Source: Leucobacter sp. CX169 | GTDB taxonomy: Bacteria > Actinomycetota > Actinomycetes > Actinomycetales > Microbacteriaceae | DNA length: 64,000 nucleotides | NCBI RefSeq assembly: GCF_017161405.1 | Contig: NZ_CP071051.1 | Coordinates: 2,542,001 to 2,606,000 of the forward strand | Reading direction: 5' to 3' | Part shown: positions 1 through 12,022 of the stretch, piece by piece | Position numbering within the stretch: position 1 is the first letter of the stretch | How the letters are laid out: each line of letters opens with the position of its first letter | The notes under the pieces: generated by a model | What the model was told of the DNA's origin: nothing | What the model saw: only the letters and a program-made list of their open reading frames with translations | Database searches by the model: none | Translations under genes and position numbers: made by a program

Positions 1-337
1 CAGTGAAGAGCGCGACGCCCAACACCCCGACGGCGACCCCCTGCGAGATCACGAAGAACGCGCCACAGAGACCCCCTAGGAGCGCCCAGGCGGGGAAGCC
101 GCGCTCACGCACCCCCGCACGCACACGCCCGAGCCCCGCCCGCGCGTTGGACGACAGCGCGACCGCGAGAATCATGACGAGCAGGCCCGCACCAAATGAG
201 ATCGCGGCGGCGAGGATCCCGTTGTCGATTGTGGCGCCGAGCCCGCCATTGAGGCGCGACTGCGAAGCGACGAGAATTCCGGCGACGCCAGAACCCAAAA
301 GAGCGATCCAAACTGGGATTCCTCGCGGCGCACTCAT
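1..337 (-). CDS. DMT-superfamily exporter, DUF606/YdcZ type (partial)
   Basis: Reading leftwards from an ATG at 337, the frame stays open to the window edge (about 112 residues) and encodes a membrane protein beginning MSAPRGIPVWIALLGSG. At least three hydrophobic segments are visible, near residues 8-25, 42-62 and 85-110. The motif SQSRLNGGLG after the first helix is typical of the YdcZ/DUF606 half of the drug/metabolite transporter superfamily, small inner-membrane proteins of unknown substrate. The 3' end lies outside the window, so total length and partner genes are unknown. The family call rests on the N-terminal motif and hydrophobicity only. Confidence 0.6.
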   Translation of the reverse strand, partial: MSAPRGIPVWIALLGSGVAGILVASQSRLNGGLGATIDNGILAAAISFGAGLLVMILAVALSSNARAGLGRVRAGVRERGFPAWALLGGLCGAFFVISQGVAVGVLGVALFT

Positions 338-461
338 CCCCTAACAGTACCGCCGCGCGGGCCCACCCCATGGCCCGTCCAGTACTTGCCCCCTAAGCTG
401 GGCCTCCCGGGCATGCGCCCAAGGCAGCGCGGGAAGCGACGCGACATCGAGGGAGCACGCA

Positions 462-1664
462 ATGTTTGGACGGCGATCAGATAGGCGACGCGCAGAGCAG
501 GCATTCGCCGCAGGCGCAGCCGCCGCCCGGCCGGCACCGCGCGACGCGAACCCGGCCGTCGACCGCACCCCAGAACCGCCCGTGCACCGGGGCCTCTGGA
601 GCCAGGGATTCGGCTTCATCGCGACCCGGTCCATCCAGATCATTGCGGTCGTGGCGTTGCTCATCGCCGTCATCTGGGGCCTGCAATCGCTCACGATCGT
701 AGTCATCCCGATCCTGCTCGCGCTCATCATCGCGAGCGCGTTTGCGCCGGTCATGCGATGGATGCGCGCTCACCGCGTGCCGGACGCGCTGGCCACGGTA
801 CTCGTCTTGGTCGCGGTGCTCCTCATCTTGACCGGCGTCGGCTGGCTCATTGTCTCGGCCGTGCGCGACCAGTGGGACGACCTCTCCGCGCAGGCGCAGG
901 ACGGCTTCGAGCAGGTGCTCGAGTGGGGCCGCCACCTGCCGTTCGCCCCGAGTGCCGACCAGTTTGCGGACTGGCAGAAGACGGTCATCGACTTTCTCAC
1001 GAGCAGCCAGTTCGGCAGCGGCGCGCTTGCCGGCGTCGGAGCCGTCTCAAACTTTGTGACCGGGCTCGTGCTCATGATCGTCGTGCTGTTCTTCTTCCTC
1101 AAGGACGGCCCCAGGATCTGGTCGTTCATGCTGCGCCCGTTCCACGACGATCACCTTGAGCGCGCGCGTCGGGTCGGGGAGAAGACAGTGCAGACCTTCG
1201 GGTCATACATTCGCGGTACGGCTGCGGTGGCGCTCGTTGACTCGATCGGCATCGGTATCGGCATCACGATCCTGCAGGTGCCGCTCGCCCTGCCGCTCTC
1301 GGTGCTCGTCTTCCTGCTCTCGTTCATTCCCCTGGTCGGCGCCACGGTCGCCGGGATCCTGGCAGCCCTCGTCGCCCTCGTTGCAAATGGGCCCGTGAAC
1401 GCGCTGCTCGTGATCGGCGTCGTTGTGCTGGTGAATCAGCTCGAGGGGAACTTCCTGCAGCCCGTCCTGATGGGCCGCGCCCTCAAGCTGCACGCGCTCG
1501 TTATCTTGCTGGCGTTGACCGTCGGCACCGTCCTCGGCGGGATCCTGGGCGCCGTGCTGGCTGTCCCGATCGCGGCCGTCGCCTGGGGCGTCGTCAAGGT
1601 CTGGGATGGCCCTGACCTCGCCGCTCGTTGGGCGAGGCCCCGCAAGGAGCTCGAGCAGGTCTAG
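462..1664 (+). CDS. AI-2E family transporter (PerM/YdiK-like permease)
   Basis: A 400-residue polytopic membrane protein. A charged cytoplasmic N-terminus (about residues 1-50) is followed by hydrophobic segments near 60-100, 110-130, a central soluble stretch (about 130-190), and a C-terminal group of helices. The segment VLFFFLKDGPRIW and the later VNQLEGNFLQPVLMGR are hallmarks of the AI-2E exporter/UPF0118 family. Family members range from autoinducer-2 export to sodium/proton antiport, so the substrate cannot be assigned. The ATG at 462 is preceded by a purine-rich GAGGGAG. It stands alone, transcribed away from the DMT gene on its left. Confidence 0.88.
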   Translation: MFGRRSDRRRAEQAFAAGAAAARPAPRDANPAVDRTPEPPVHRGLWSQGFGFIATRSIQIIAVVALLIAVIWGLQSLTIVVIPILLALIIASAFAPVMRWMRAHRVPDALATVLVLVAVLLILTGVGWLIVSAVRDQWDDLSAQAQDGFEQVLEWGRHLPFAPSADQFADWQKTVIDFLTSSQFGSGALAGVGAVSNFVTGLVLMIVVLFFFLKDGPRIWSFMLRPFHDDHLERARRVGEKTVQTFGSYIRGTAAVALVDSIGIGIGITILQVPLALPLSVLVFLLSFIPLVGATVAGILAALVALVANGPVNALLVIGVVVLVNQLEGNFLQPVLMGRALKLHALVILLALTVGTVLGGILGAVLAVPIAAVAWGVVKVWDGPDLAARWARPRKELEQV

Positions 1665-1698
1665 CGGCTCGCTGCGCGCGCAGGCACCTGCAGGGTAG

Positions 1699-1714
1699 GC
1701 GTGCCCGGGCACGC
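1699..1714 (+). terminator. Perfect GC palindrome after the AI-2E gene
   Basis: GCGTGCCCGGGCACGC is a perfect 16-base palindrome 35 bases after the stop codon of the AI-2E gene. It could fold as a 6-bp stem with a 4-base loop. There is no clear T-run, so it is only a candidate terminator. Confidence 0.35.
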
Positions 1715-1872
1715 TGTTCCGGTGCGCGGTGCCGGTGCGCGGCAACCCGGCCACCACATAACGGAGCAATCTGCGTTATCGGAGCCCAAAACCTGACTCG
1801 GGGGCTCCAACAACTCAGATTCCTCCGAGAAGTACGCGCCAGCGGACGCAACCCGGCCTACACACACAAAAC

Positions 1873-1908
1873 ACAACCGCCGGGCCCCATACGGGACCCG
1901 GCGGTTGT
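1873..1908 (-). terminator. Intrinsic terminator of tRNA-Thr
   Basis: Inverted arms ACAACCGCCGGG and CCCGGCGGTTGT form a perfect 12-bp stem with a 12-base loop. On the minus strand the hairpin lies 24 bases beyond the tRNA 3' end and is followed by the T-rich GTGTTTTGTGTG, as expected of a terminator for the tRNA gene. Confidence 0.75.
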
Positions 1909-1932
1909 GGACATTTTGCAACATCACATTCG

Positions 1933-2004
1933 AGCCGGCTGCGGGATTTGAACCCGCGACCTTCGCTTTACAAGAGCACTGCGCTACCACTGCGCCAAGC
2001 CGGC
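1933..2004 (-). tRNA. tRNA-Thr (anticodon UGU)
   Basis: The minus strand folds into a cloverleaf: acceptor stem GCCGGCT paired with AGCCGGC, D arm GCGC-AGTGGTA-GCGC, anticodon loop CTTGTAA giving anticodon UGU (threonine, ACA codons), a 5-base variable loop and T arm GCGGG-TTCAAAT-CCCGC. The outermost pair of the anticodon stem (G27-A43) is mismatched. The discriminator base is U and CCA is not encoded. A strong hairpin follows downstream. Confidence 0.93.
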
Positions 2005-2044
2005 TTGTGCCCGCCCGAGAGACCCGGGCGGGCGGTGTGGAGCG

Positions 2045-2998
2045 TTACTCCGACTTCTTCGTATCTGCCGCAGCACCGTTTCCGGTTACCTCAGCGTACT
2101 TCTTCAGGAGGAATTCTTCCAAAGACGTGTCGAGCGGCGCAACCTCACCGTTCACCAGCACGGTCGGGGTGCTCGTGATGCGCTGGGGCTTGTCGGGATC
2201 CTGCAGTGACCCGTCCTGCGAACCGGTCGGGAGCGCGACGCCCTCGGCGAGGTTCGGCACGGGACCGTTCAGCATGCGCTGGGTCTGCTTGTCAATGTTG
2301 GCGCCGAAGCGGTTTTCCTTGACGCACGAGACGAGCGCCGGATCCAGCTTGGCGCCAGCCTTCTCGGCCTGCTTCAGCAGCTCGTCACTCGTGAGGCCCT
2401 GCGTCTGCTCCGCGGGCTGCACGTCCTTGCTCATCAGGCGCTGGTTGAACTTCCAAGCGGCCTTGGGCTGCTGCTCAACGACGCACGCGAACGCATTCGC
2501 GGCACGTGTCGAGTACTTCGTTCCCGCGGACTGCGGGTCGAGGATGTTCAGCGGGTACAGCTCGACCGTCGCCTGCCCGTTGCCGGCCCAGTTCTCGAGC
2601 ACCGATCCGTTGAGCTGCTCGAACTGGCCGCAGAACGGGCACATGTAGTCCTGGTAGACCACGATGTCGAGCGGGGCCTTCTCGCGGTCGACCTTGGTCG
2701 GCACGATGTCGGCGCCATCCTTGAGCGCGGGGGTCTCTTGCACGACGAGATCGGCACCGAAGACGGCACCGCCGCTGGCCATGTTCTTCGGCCCGGGGCC
2801 GATCGGGCGCATCGAGGTCGTGATGACGATCGCGACGATGGCGATGACCGCCAGGATCGCGAGCGCTACGCCACCCTGCAGGAGGCGCCGATTGCGCTTC
2901 TCCTTCTGCTGCTGCTTGGCCCGCGCCGCTTTCGCGTCGGCACGTGCCTGCTCACGGCGCTGGCTCTTCGTGGGGCGGGAATTCGCCTCATTGGACAT
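2045..2998 (-). CDS. Membrane-anchored DsbA-like thioredoxin-fold protein
   Basis: A 317-residue protein with a highly charged N-terminus rich in Lys, Arg, Ala and Gln (residues 1-40), one membrane anchor (about 41-61) and an extracytoplasmic thioredoxin/DsbA domain. The redox motif CPFC is at residues 120-123, in the context YQDYMCPFCGQF. Proteins of this type act as thiol oxidoreductases in folding of exported proteins in actinobacteria. The segment near residue 285, PTVLVNGE, supplies the usual cis-proline loop. It lies just downstream of secA in the same direction (42-base gap after secA), which fits an exported-protein folding role. The ATG at 2998 is preceded by GGGAGAC. Confidence 0.88.
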   Translation of the reverse strand: MSNEANSRPTKSQRREQARADAKAARAKQQQKEKRNRRLLQGGVALAILAVIAIVAIVITTSMRPIGPGPKNMASGGAVFGADLVVQETPALKDGADIVPTKVDREKAPLDIVVYQDYMCPFCGQFEQLNGSVLENWAGNGQATVELYPLNILDPQSAGTKYSTRAANAFACVVEQQPKAAWKFNQRLMSKDVQPAEQTQGLTSDELLKQAEKAGAKLDPALVSCVKENRFGANIDKQTQRMLNGPVPNLAEGVALPTGSQDGSLQDPDKPQRITSTPTVLVNGEVAPLDTSLEEFLLKKYAEVTGNGAAADTKKSE

Positions 2999-3040
2999 TG
3001 ATGTCTCCCGTGCTTCGTATGGTCAAAGGGCCCTGAGGGG

Positions 3041-5800
<2,760 letters not shown>

Positions 5801-5982
5801 GTTGATTATCTCCTGTGCCGTGCGGGCGGCCCCACCGCGTAAGGCGGTGCGCCGGTCGTTGCCGAATTGTGACAACGCCTCAGCCTAGCAATACCGGCGG
5901 GCGGCACCACTGAGAGTCAGCGGATTCACCCGCGGCGTTCGTTGGCCGCGAAATTTGAGGGGGTGGGGTGTGCGGGGGAACG

Positions 5983-6017
5983 CACGATGCCCCGGGCACT
6001 TGGCCCGGGGCATCGTG
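5983..6017 (-). terminator. Terminator downstream of the M1 peptidase gene
   Basis: Two 15-base arms (CACGATGCCCCGGGC and its exact complement) separated by 5 bases lie just beyond the peptidase stop codon and ahead of secA. There is no T-run on the minus strand. The core is nearly identical to the hairpin at 8607-8633. Confidence 0.7.
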
Positions 6018-6027
6018 TCTTCGTTAT

Positions 6028-8386
6028 CTACTCAGCGACCGTGCGCCGACGCGCGAGCAGCAGGGCCCCGCCGCCGAGCAGCAGGAGTGCCGCTGCACCT
6101 CCGGCGACCCACAGCCCGGCGTCGTCCGAACCGGTTGACGACAGGCCCGATCCATTGCCCGTGCCCGTTGCCGGCGGCTTGGTGTCGACCGGGGCCGCGA
6201 CCAGCTCAATATCGGCCCAACCAATCAAGAGTCCGATCGAGTCGAACACCGCCACGCGGTGCTTGCCCAGGGGAGCATTCGCGGGAATCTTGAACTTCGC
6301 CGCGGCCTCGGCCACCGCGCTCGCACCGAGATCAAGGGGGTCCGAGAACAGCACACCCGTGACCGTGGTGCCGTTGTAGGCATCGTTCGCGAAATCAACC
6401 GTGATCATGTCGCCGGGGACCGCCGTCGCCGGAACCACAAGGTCACCGCGGTTGCTGTCGGTGAGGTCGTCGTCGGTGATCACCGGGACCGCCGCGGTGG
6501 TGTGCGCGGTCGCACAGGTGGTGCACGTCGATCCGAGCGAGCCGGAAGCGGTCGCGTCGAGCGCCGCATCGTAGGCGCGATCGCTGAGTTTCACGCTGAA
6601 GTTCGCCGTGGCGGCGTTCGTGCCGGTCGTCGTGGGGACCGCCCAGTTCAGGGTGGTGCCCGTCAGCGTCAGACTCGGATCGAGCGCCGCGGTGTCCAGC
6701 GTCGCGTCGTCGAGCACCCCGGCGAGGTCCACCTGCGCCGTGCCGGCAAGGTCAACCTGCCCGGCGTTCGTCGCGGTCAGCGTGTACGTGATCTCGTCAC
6801 CCGGAGCGACCACTCCGTCGGCAGGATCGCTGCCGAGGCCGAGTGTCCAGAACGACGGCCAGGCTGGCTTGTCTGTGTCGTAGATCCAGTCTTGGAAGAA
6901 GGCCGTCAGGTCCTTGCCCGACATCTCGCTTGCCAGGGAGATGAAGTTCTCCGTCACCATGCTCTTGCCGTTGTTGTTCTGCGTCCACGCCTGCAGGATC
7001 GCGAAGAACGTGTCGTCGCCGACGACCTGGCGGAGGGCCTCGAAGGTCATTCCGCCACGGGTGTACACCTGCCAGCCAAAGAGCTGCCTCTGGTCGGTCA
7101 TCGCCGCGGAGGCCACCGTCCAGTTCGCGCTGCCGGGGGCCGTGCTGCGCCAGGTGTTGTGGTAGGTCGTCTTCGTCGCGGTTCCGCCGTGACCCTCGTT
7201 GTAGAGGTTCGAGGCGTAGCTCGCCTGGCCCTCGCTGATCCAGATGCTGTTCCAGTCTGCGGGGGTGACCGCGGTGCCGAACCACTGGTGCGCCATCTCG
7301 TGCACGAGGGTGCTCTTGCCCGGGGTGCTCGGGAAGTAGGAACGGTCCTGCGTTTCCAGGGCGTAGCCCACGTTCGAGATGTCCACCACGAAGCCCGTGC
7401 TGTTGCCGGGGTAGGGCCCGTACTTGCTCTCGAGGAACTGCGTGATCTCTTGAATCTCCTTGCGGCGCAGTTCGGTCGTCGCCTTGGCGCTGGTCGACAG
7501 CTCCGAGTCGACGAACGTCCACTCGGGGATCACCTTTCCGCTGAGCAAGGTGATGCTGCCCTCGGTGATGTCGTAGTTGCCAATGCCGAGCATGGCCGAC
7601 ATGGTGGCCATCTGGTTCTGCTGGCTCCAGTTCCACGTGGTTTCCAGGCCATCCTCCGACACCGCTTTGCCGACCATCTCGCCGTTGCTCACGGCGCCAG
7701 CGGGCTTGCCGCCGATGGTGGTCGGGACGGTCAGCGCAATATCGAAGGTCGCCTTGTCTGCGGGGGTGTTGTTACTCGGCAGCCAAGCCATCGCGCCGAC
7801 CGGCTGACCGAGCACGATTGCGCCGTCGGGGGTGTGGTACCAGCCCTCTTCTGATCCGTCGTTGTCGTTGTGCGTCACGGGAACACCCGAGTAGTTCACC
7901 ACCGCGGTGAAGTCGCCAACCACCGGGGTGGCGGGAACGATATGCAGCTTGTACGACTCGATCGTGCTGTCGCTCGATCGGGTGAAGGTTGCCGGGGCCC
8001 CATTGACCGTGATCGCGTCAACATTCATGCCTTCGAAGTCGAGCGAGAAACTGCCGAGCTCGACCGGCGCGTTCGCGGTGATCGTGTTCTGAGCAACGAC
8101 CGATCTCGCGGCCCGGTCCGTCTTCGCGTCGAATGTGTAGTTAATGTCCACGTCGTAGTGCTTGACGTCGTACCCGGTGTTCCCGATTCCGGCGAAGAGC
8201 GAGTCACCGATACTCGGTGCGCCATCAATAGGGGGCCGCGTAGGCCGCGCTCATCCCCATCAGCGGCAACGTGCACGCGATCAGCGAGGCCGTCGCGATC
8301 GAGAGTCCCCTCTTGCCTCGCTGTCGCCGTGGGCTTCGATCCGGTGTGTACTCCCCGGCTATCTCCTGCTTCTGCCAAAACGCCAT
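6028..8386 (-). CDS. Secreted M1-family metallopeptidase with LPXTG-like anchor; signal peptide frameshifted
   Basis: The body (8150 down to 6028) is a gluzincin: HEMAHQWFG is followed by the distal Glu in ISEGQASYAS (HExxH-x18-E), and GYALET stands for the family's exopeptidase loop. C-terminal Ig-like segments end in LSSTG, a hydrophobic span and RRR, like a sortase or membrane anchor. The body frame starts without a signal peptide, at a GTG (8151). A perfect start (GGGGAG, 7 bases, ATG at 8386) encodes a 53-residue leader ending CTLPLMGMSAAYAAP, but it stops at a TGA (8227-8225). Removing one base from the C5 run at 8231-8235 (minus strand) joins leader and body as AAYAAPIDGAPSIGDSLF. So this is either one secreted enzyme with an indel (real or assembly error), or a broken gene. 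Confidence 0.8.
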
Positions 8387-8606
8387 ATATTTGCTCCCCA
8401 AATACTCGTCACCGCTTCATTGCTTAGGTCGCCCAAAATCAGCTTTGATCTCGGATGTACGCGGCCCGCCGGGCTCCCGGCATTCCGACGAACCTAGCAA
8501 TTTACTGAGGACGTTCCTAGGCCTTGCCCGGGCAGATTCGTCTCGTACTTTCTGGAGCGCTCCAGAAGAATCATGGTGGCGGCGAGCGCCTCCGCCAGAC
8601 AAGGAG

Positions 8607-8633
8607 ATGCCCCGGGCACTGGGCCCGGGGCAT
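8607..8633 (-). terminator. Terminator downstream of hpf
   Basis: Arms ATGCCCCGGGC and GCCCGGGGCAT (11 bp, 5-base loop) lie 38 bases beyond the hpf stop codon. On the plus strand the hairpin runs into TTCCTTT, so it may work in both directions. Confidence 0.65.
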
Positions 8634-8671
8634 TTCCTTTACAGCTTCGCAGCGAACGCCGCAGCTCGGTT

Positions 8672-9301
8672 CTACTCGGCTTCGGCGAGACTAATCACGC
8701 CGTAGTCCCAGCCCTTGCGGCGGTACACGACGCTCGGCTTGCCCGAGGTGTGCTCGACGAACAGGAAGAAGTCGTGTCCGACGAGTTCCATCTGGTCGAC
8801 GGCTTCCTCGACACTCAGGTTCGCGGCGGGGAATTCCTTGCTGCGAATGACGACGGGACTGTACGGAGCCTCTTCGGACGGCTGCACCGGCACGTTCCCG
8901 GTGGCCACCGCCTCGATAACCTCGAGCGGCGCCGGGGTGATGTCGACCTGCGCAAAGTCATGCTCTGCGGCCTCGCCGAGTGAGAGACGCCCACGGCCGC
9001 GGCGATCGCTGCGGCGTTCCTTCGCGCGACGGATGCGCTCGAGCACTCGGCCGTACGCAATGTCGAAGGCGGTGTACTTGTCACTGCCCTCGGATTCGGC
9101 TCGAATCACTGGCCCGGGGCCGATGATCGTCACCTCAACCCGGTCGCCGTTTTTCGGGCTTCGATCGCTGAGGCGAGAGACTCGAACCTCGAACGCTTGG
9201 GCTTTGGGAAGCAGCCCCGCGACCTTGTCGGTCTTTGCGCTCACATAACTTTCGAAGCGATCCGTGATCCCGACATTACGTCCTCGGATGTTCACGTCCA
9301 T
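8672..9301 (-). CDS. hpf: Ribosome hibernation promoting factor, long form
   Basis: A 209-residue long-form HPF/RaiA protein, which binds the 30S decoding centre and dimerises 70S ribosomes into inactive 100S particles in stationary phase. The N-terminal S30AE domain (about 1-105, beginning MDVNIRGRNVGITDRF) is followed by a basic linker and the C-terminal dimerisation domain (about 145-209), with the signature FVEHTSGKPSVVYRRKGWDYG. The start is preceded by GGAGGTCACC. It is a single gene between comF and the peptidase, with its own downstream hairpin. Confidence 0.95.
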   Translation of the reverse strand: MDVNIRGRNVGITDRFESYVSAKTDKVAGLLPKAQAFEVRVSRLSDRSPKNGDRVEVTIIGPGPVIRAESEGSDKYTAFDIAYGRVLERIRRAKERRSDRRGRGRLSLGEAAEHDFAQVDITPAPLEVIEAVATGNVPVQPSEEAPYSPVVIRSKEFPAANLSVEEAVDQMELVGHDFFLFVEHTSGKPSVVYRRKGWDYGVISLAEAE

Positions 9302-9401
9302 GGTGACCTCCTCATTCCGAAGGCGGGTTGCCCAAGAGGTGTGGGCGAACTTTCAGCGCCTTTCCCGCACCCTACTCGCTTGGACTGGGTGGGGGCTAGA
9401 A

Positions 9402-10217
9402 CTACTTTCTCGGGGCGTGTCGCAGCGCCTGCGAGAGCGTCACGACGGCCACAATTTTGGCACCGTCGCGCGTCAGTACCGCGGCCGCTGCGGCCAGGGT
9501 TTCGCCCGTCGTTCGAACGTCGTCGAGCAGGACCACTTCCCGAGTTCGCACCCGCGACACCATCCGGGAACTCACGGCGATCTTTGCGGCGTTCCTGCGC
9601 CTCGCGCCTGCCCGCAGCCCCACCTGGCTCGTGCGTCCGGGCAGCGTGCGAAGCGCACGCCGCAGGACTGGCGTGCGCACACCGGTGGCGCCGAGCGCCC
9701 GTATCGCCTCGCGCCCCAGTATCTCGACGTGCCGATACCCGCGATCACGCACGCGTTCGGGCCGGGACGGGATGGGCACGACGAGTGGCGGGTCTGGCCC
9801 GTGTGCGAGTGCCAGCGCGCGCTCGAGCGGCACCGCAAGCACCCTCCCCAGGATCGGCGCGAGCGACGTCCGTCCCGCATGCTTGAACGGCACGAGGAGG
9901 TCGCGCAGGAGCCCCTCGTGGGCGCCAGCACCGAAGACCGGCGGGCCAGCCGCGGCCGGTTCCACGGCGGTCGGTTCCGAAGCGGCCGGCGCCCAGGCCG
10001 GCGACGCAGCGACATCAGCCGGCGGCGACGCGGCGTCAGCCGGCACCGCCACCTGCGGCGCTGCCGCATGCGCCTGTCGCAGCAGCCCCGCGAGACACGC
10101 GTCGCAGCACGCCCGATCAGGTCGTGCGCAGCCCGCGCACTCGACCGGCCAGACGAGCGCGGCGAGGTCGGCGGCGAGTTCGCGCAGCGCCCGCGGCAGC
10201 CGGAATGTCCAAGTCAT
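9402..10217 (-). CDS. ComF family phosphoribosyltransferase-like protein
   Basis: A ComF/GntX-type protein of about 271 residues. An N-terminal cysteine cluster (CAGCARPDRACCDACL) probably binds zinc. A long Ala/Pro-rich insert follows, then a phosphoribosyltransferase domain with the PRPP loop VVLLDDVRTTGETL near the C-terminus. ComF proteins are linked to DNA uptake and recombination, but their reaction is unclear. The ATG at 10217 (MTWTFRLPRAL) is favoured because it starts just before the cysteine cluster, but its ribosome site is poor. A GTG at 10274, with GAGGGG further upstream, is the alternative. It follows lpqB in the same direction. Confidence 0.85.
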   Translation of the reverse strand: MTWTFRLPRALRELAADLAALVWPVECAGCARPDRACCDACLAGLLRQAHAAAPQVAVPADAASPPADVAASPAWAPAASEPTAVEPAAAGPPVFGAGAHEGLLRDLLVPFKHAGRTSLAPILGRVLAVPLERALALAHGPDPPLVVPIPSRPERVRDRGYRHVEILGREAIRALGATGVRTPVLRRALRTLPGRTSQVGLRAGARRRNAAKIAVSSRMVSRVRTREVVLLDDVRTTGETLAAAAAVLTRDGAKIVAVVTLSQALRHAPRK

Positions 10218-10312
10218 ACCCTCAGGCTGCCCGCACGCGCGAGCCGGTCGGCCTTCGAGCGCCGATCTGTGCACAACTTCGTCGTCTGCCCCTCTGTGAG
10301 GGAAAAGCCCCC

Positions 10313-12022
10313 CTACCCGCGCTTTGCGAGCAGTTCCACCCCGTTCGCCTGACGCTGCCAGCCACTGCCCTGCAACCCGAAGAGCGCGCCCTCCGCGTCC
10401 AGCACTCGCAGCTGCGAGCGCGACCCGGTCCCGGCGATGCTGACGCCCTCCGCGACCGATCCGGCCTCCACCGGGAAGAGCCCCGGGCCGCCGATCGTGA
10501 CTCGCGCGACGCTGCCCACCTCAGTCAGCGTGACGAAGCGCGTCTCGTCCATCCAATCGAGATCGATCGGCGCGCCGGGCAGGAACATGCTCACGACTGC
10601 CGTCTCGGTGACGGCGATCGGGCGCCCCTCGCGGTCGCGCATAATCCCTCCGACGACCACCCCGCTGCTGTCTCCGTCGGCGACGAGGGCCGCGATTCGA
10701 CTGCCATCGGGCGACACCCGCAACGCGCGCAGCGACAAGCCGTCGAGCCAGGGCACGGCGATCGAGACGGGGTCGCGTCCGATCCGGGTCGCCGTCACCG
10801 TGGTGGGGGTCGCCGACGAGCCGACCCAAACGTACTCGTAGCGGTCAACCGAAGGCGCGAGCACTCCGGGGCGGTCGTCCACCGGCACCGGCCCACCCGC
10901 CCCGAACACCGTCACACGGCCGTTTTCCAGCACGGCAGCGAGCACTGGCTCGTCCAGCGAGAGCGTGACGGCGCTCGGGTCGAGGGCCGCGATGGCATCG
11001 CCGATCCCCGGAAGCGGTTCAAACCCGGCAGTCGACAGGAACCCGAACCCGTCCTCGCCCATGATCACTGCCGAGAACTTCGACTTCGGCGCGCCGCTCA
11101 CTGGCTGCGCCGCCACCGGCCCCTCGGCGAAGCCGGGGGTCTGATTCACCGAAATCGCGAACCCGGTGACGCCGCGCACTGATCGAAGGCTCGCCGCGAG
11201 TTGCGCGCTCATGAGTTCGCGGTCGGCCGCGTCAGCATTCTCGACCTCTCCCGACAGGTCGATCTTGGCAGTCCCTTCGACAATCGGCACCGCCTCGGCA
11301 GCGAGCACGGTGCCCGTCGGGAACCCGCTGCGCACGGCGCCCAAGAGCGGGTCAGCGGGGCCCGCAATGAGCTCAGCAACGATGTTGGTACTGGCGGTGG
11401 CCCGGCTGAGGAACCAGCGAGTATCGGGGACCAGCACCCCGGCGACATCCGCGAAATAGAGCTGATGCGGGGCCCATACCTCGGTGAAGATCGCTTGGTC
11501 AAGGATGATGCCGTTCGGCGCGGAAGAGATGCGCCACTCCCCATCCACCTGCACCACCTCGAAGCGAACATCGGTCGTCGGCCCCTCGGGCGTCGGGGTG
11601 AGCGTGCCGTGCTCATCGAGCAGCGCGGTCGCCGAGAGCGACAGGATGGCGACGCCCTCCACCGGTTCTCGGAAGGGCCGAGACCCCTCGTAGATAAACA
11701 CCCCGGCGCTCGGGTCCCACTGCTCGGCGTAGTCCGGCGAGAGAAACTGGCGCGCGATCGCGTAATTGTCCGTGCTCGACGAGGCGGCGTCAACAAAGCC
11801 ACCCACGATGTCCTTCGCTGACGCTCCCTCGACGGGCCGATTCGGGTTGAACAGCACCTGCTGATCGCTCTGTTCGAGGTCGGTCAGTCCGGCCGCGACT
11901 GGACCGCTCGAGGGCACTCCCTGGCAGCCCGCCAGCAGGATCCCTGCGGCAAGTAGGCCTGCGACGGCCCGGATCCTGCGCGAGATCGTCCGCCTGCCGG
12001 GGTGAGCGTGCATCGCAGTCAT
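10313..12022 (-). CDS. lpqB: Lipoprotein LpqB, MtrAB accessory protein
   Basis: A 569-residue exported lipoprotein: basic N-terminus, hydrophobic stretch and lipobox LLAGC with Cys33. A GerMN domain lies in the first half (LIAGPADPLLGAVRSGFPTG) and a beta-propeller-like LpqB C-terminal half follows. LpqB interacts with the sensor MtrB and tunes MtrA phosphorylation in mycobacteria. The ATG at 12022 overlaps the mtrB stop (ATGA), so translation is coupled. The frame remains open far upstream inside mtrB, but the lipoprotein signal fixes this start. Confidence 0.93.
   Translation of the reverse strand: MTAMHAHPGRRTISRRIRAVAGLLAAGILLAGCQGVPSSGPVAAGLTDLEQSDQQVLFNPNRPVEGASAKDIVGGFVDAASSSTDNYAIARQFLSPDYAEQWDPSAGVFIYEGSRPFREPVEGVAILSLSATALLDEHGTLTPTPEGPTTDVRFEVVQVDGEWRISSAPNGIILDQAIFTEVWAPHQLYFADVAGVLVPDTRWFLSRATASTNIVAELIAGPADPLLGAVRSGFPTGTVLAAEAVPIVEGTAKIDLSGEVENADAADRELMSAQLAASLRSVRGVTGFAISVNQTPGFAEGPVAAQPVSGAPKSKFSAVIMGEDGFGFLSTAGFEPLPGIGDAIAALDPSAVTLSLDEPVLAAVLENGRVTVFGAGGPVPVDDRPGVLAPSVDRYEYVWVGSSATPTTVTATRIGRDPVSIAVPWLDGLSLRALRVSPDGSRIAALVADGDSSGVVVGGIMRDREGRPIAVTETAVVSMFLPGAPIDLDWMDETRFVTLTEVGSVARVTIGGPGLFPVEAGSVAEGVSIAGTGSRSQLRVLDAEGALFGLQGSGWQRQANGVELLAKRG

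Noticed and set aside
1905-2648. Plus-strand frame across the tRNA and the DsbA-like gene
   Set aside because: It overlaps a tRNA and is antisense to a gene with CPFC; shadow reading.
6259-7854. Plus-strand open frame of 531 residues opposite the M1 peptidase
   Set aside because: The opposite strand has HEMAHQWFG and a signal peptide; this frame has no domain and is Arg/Val-rich.
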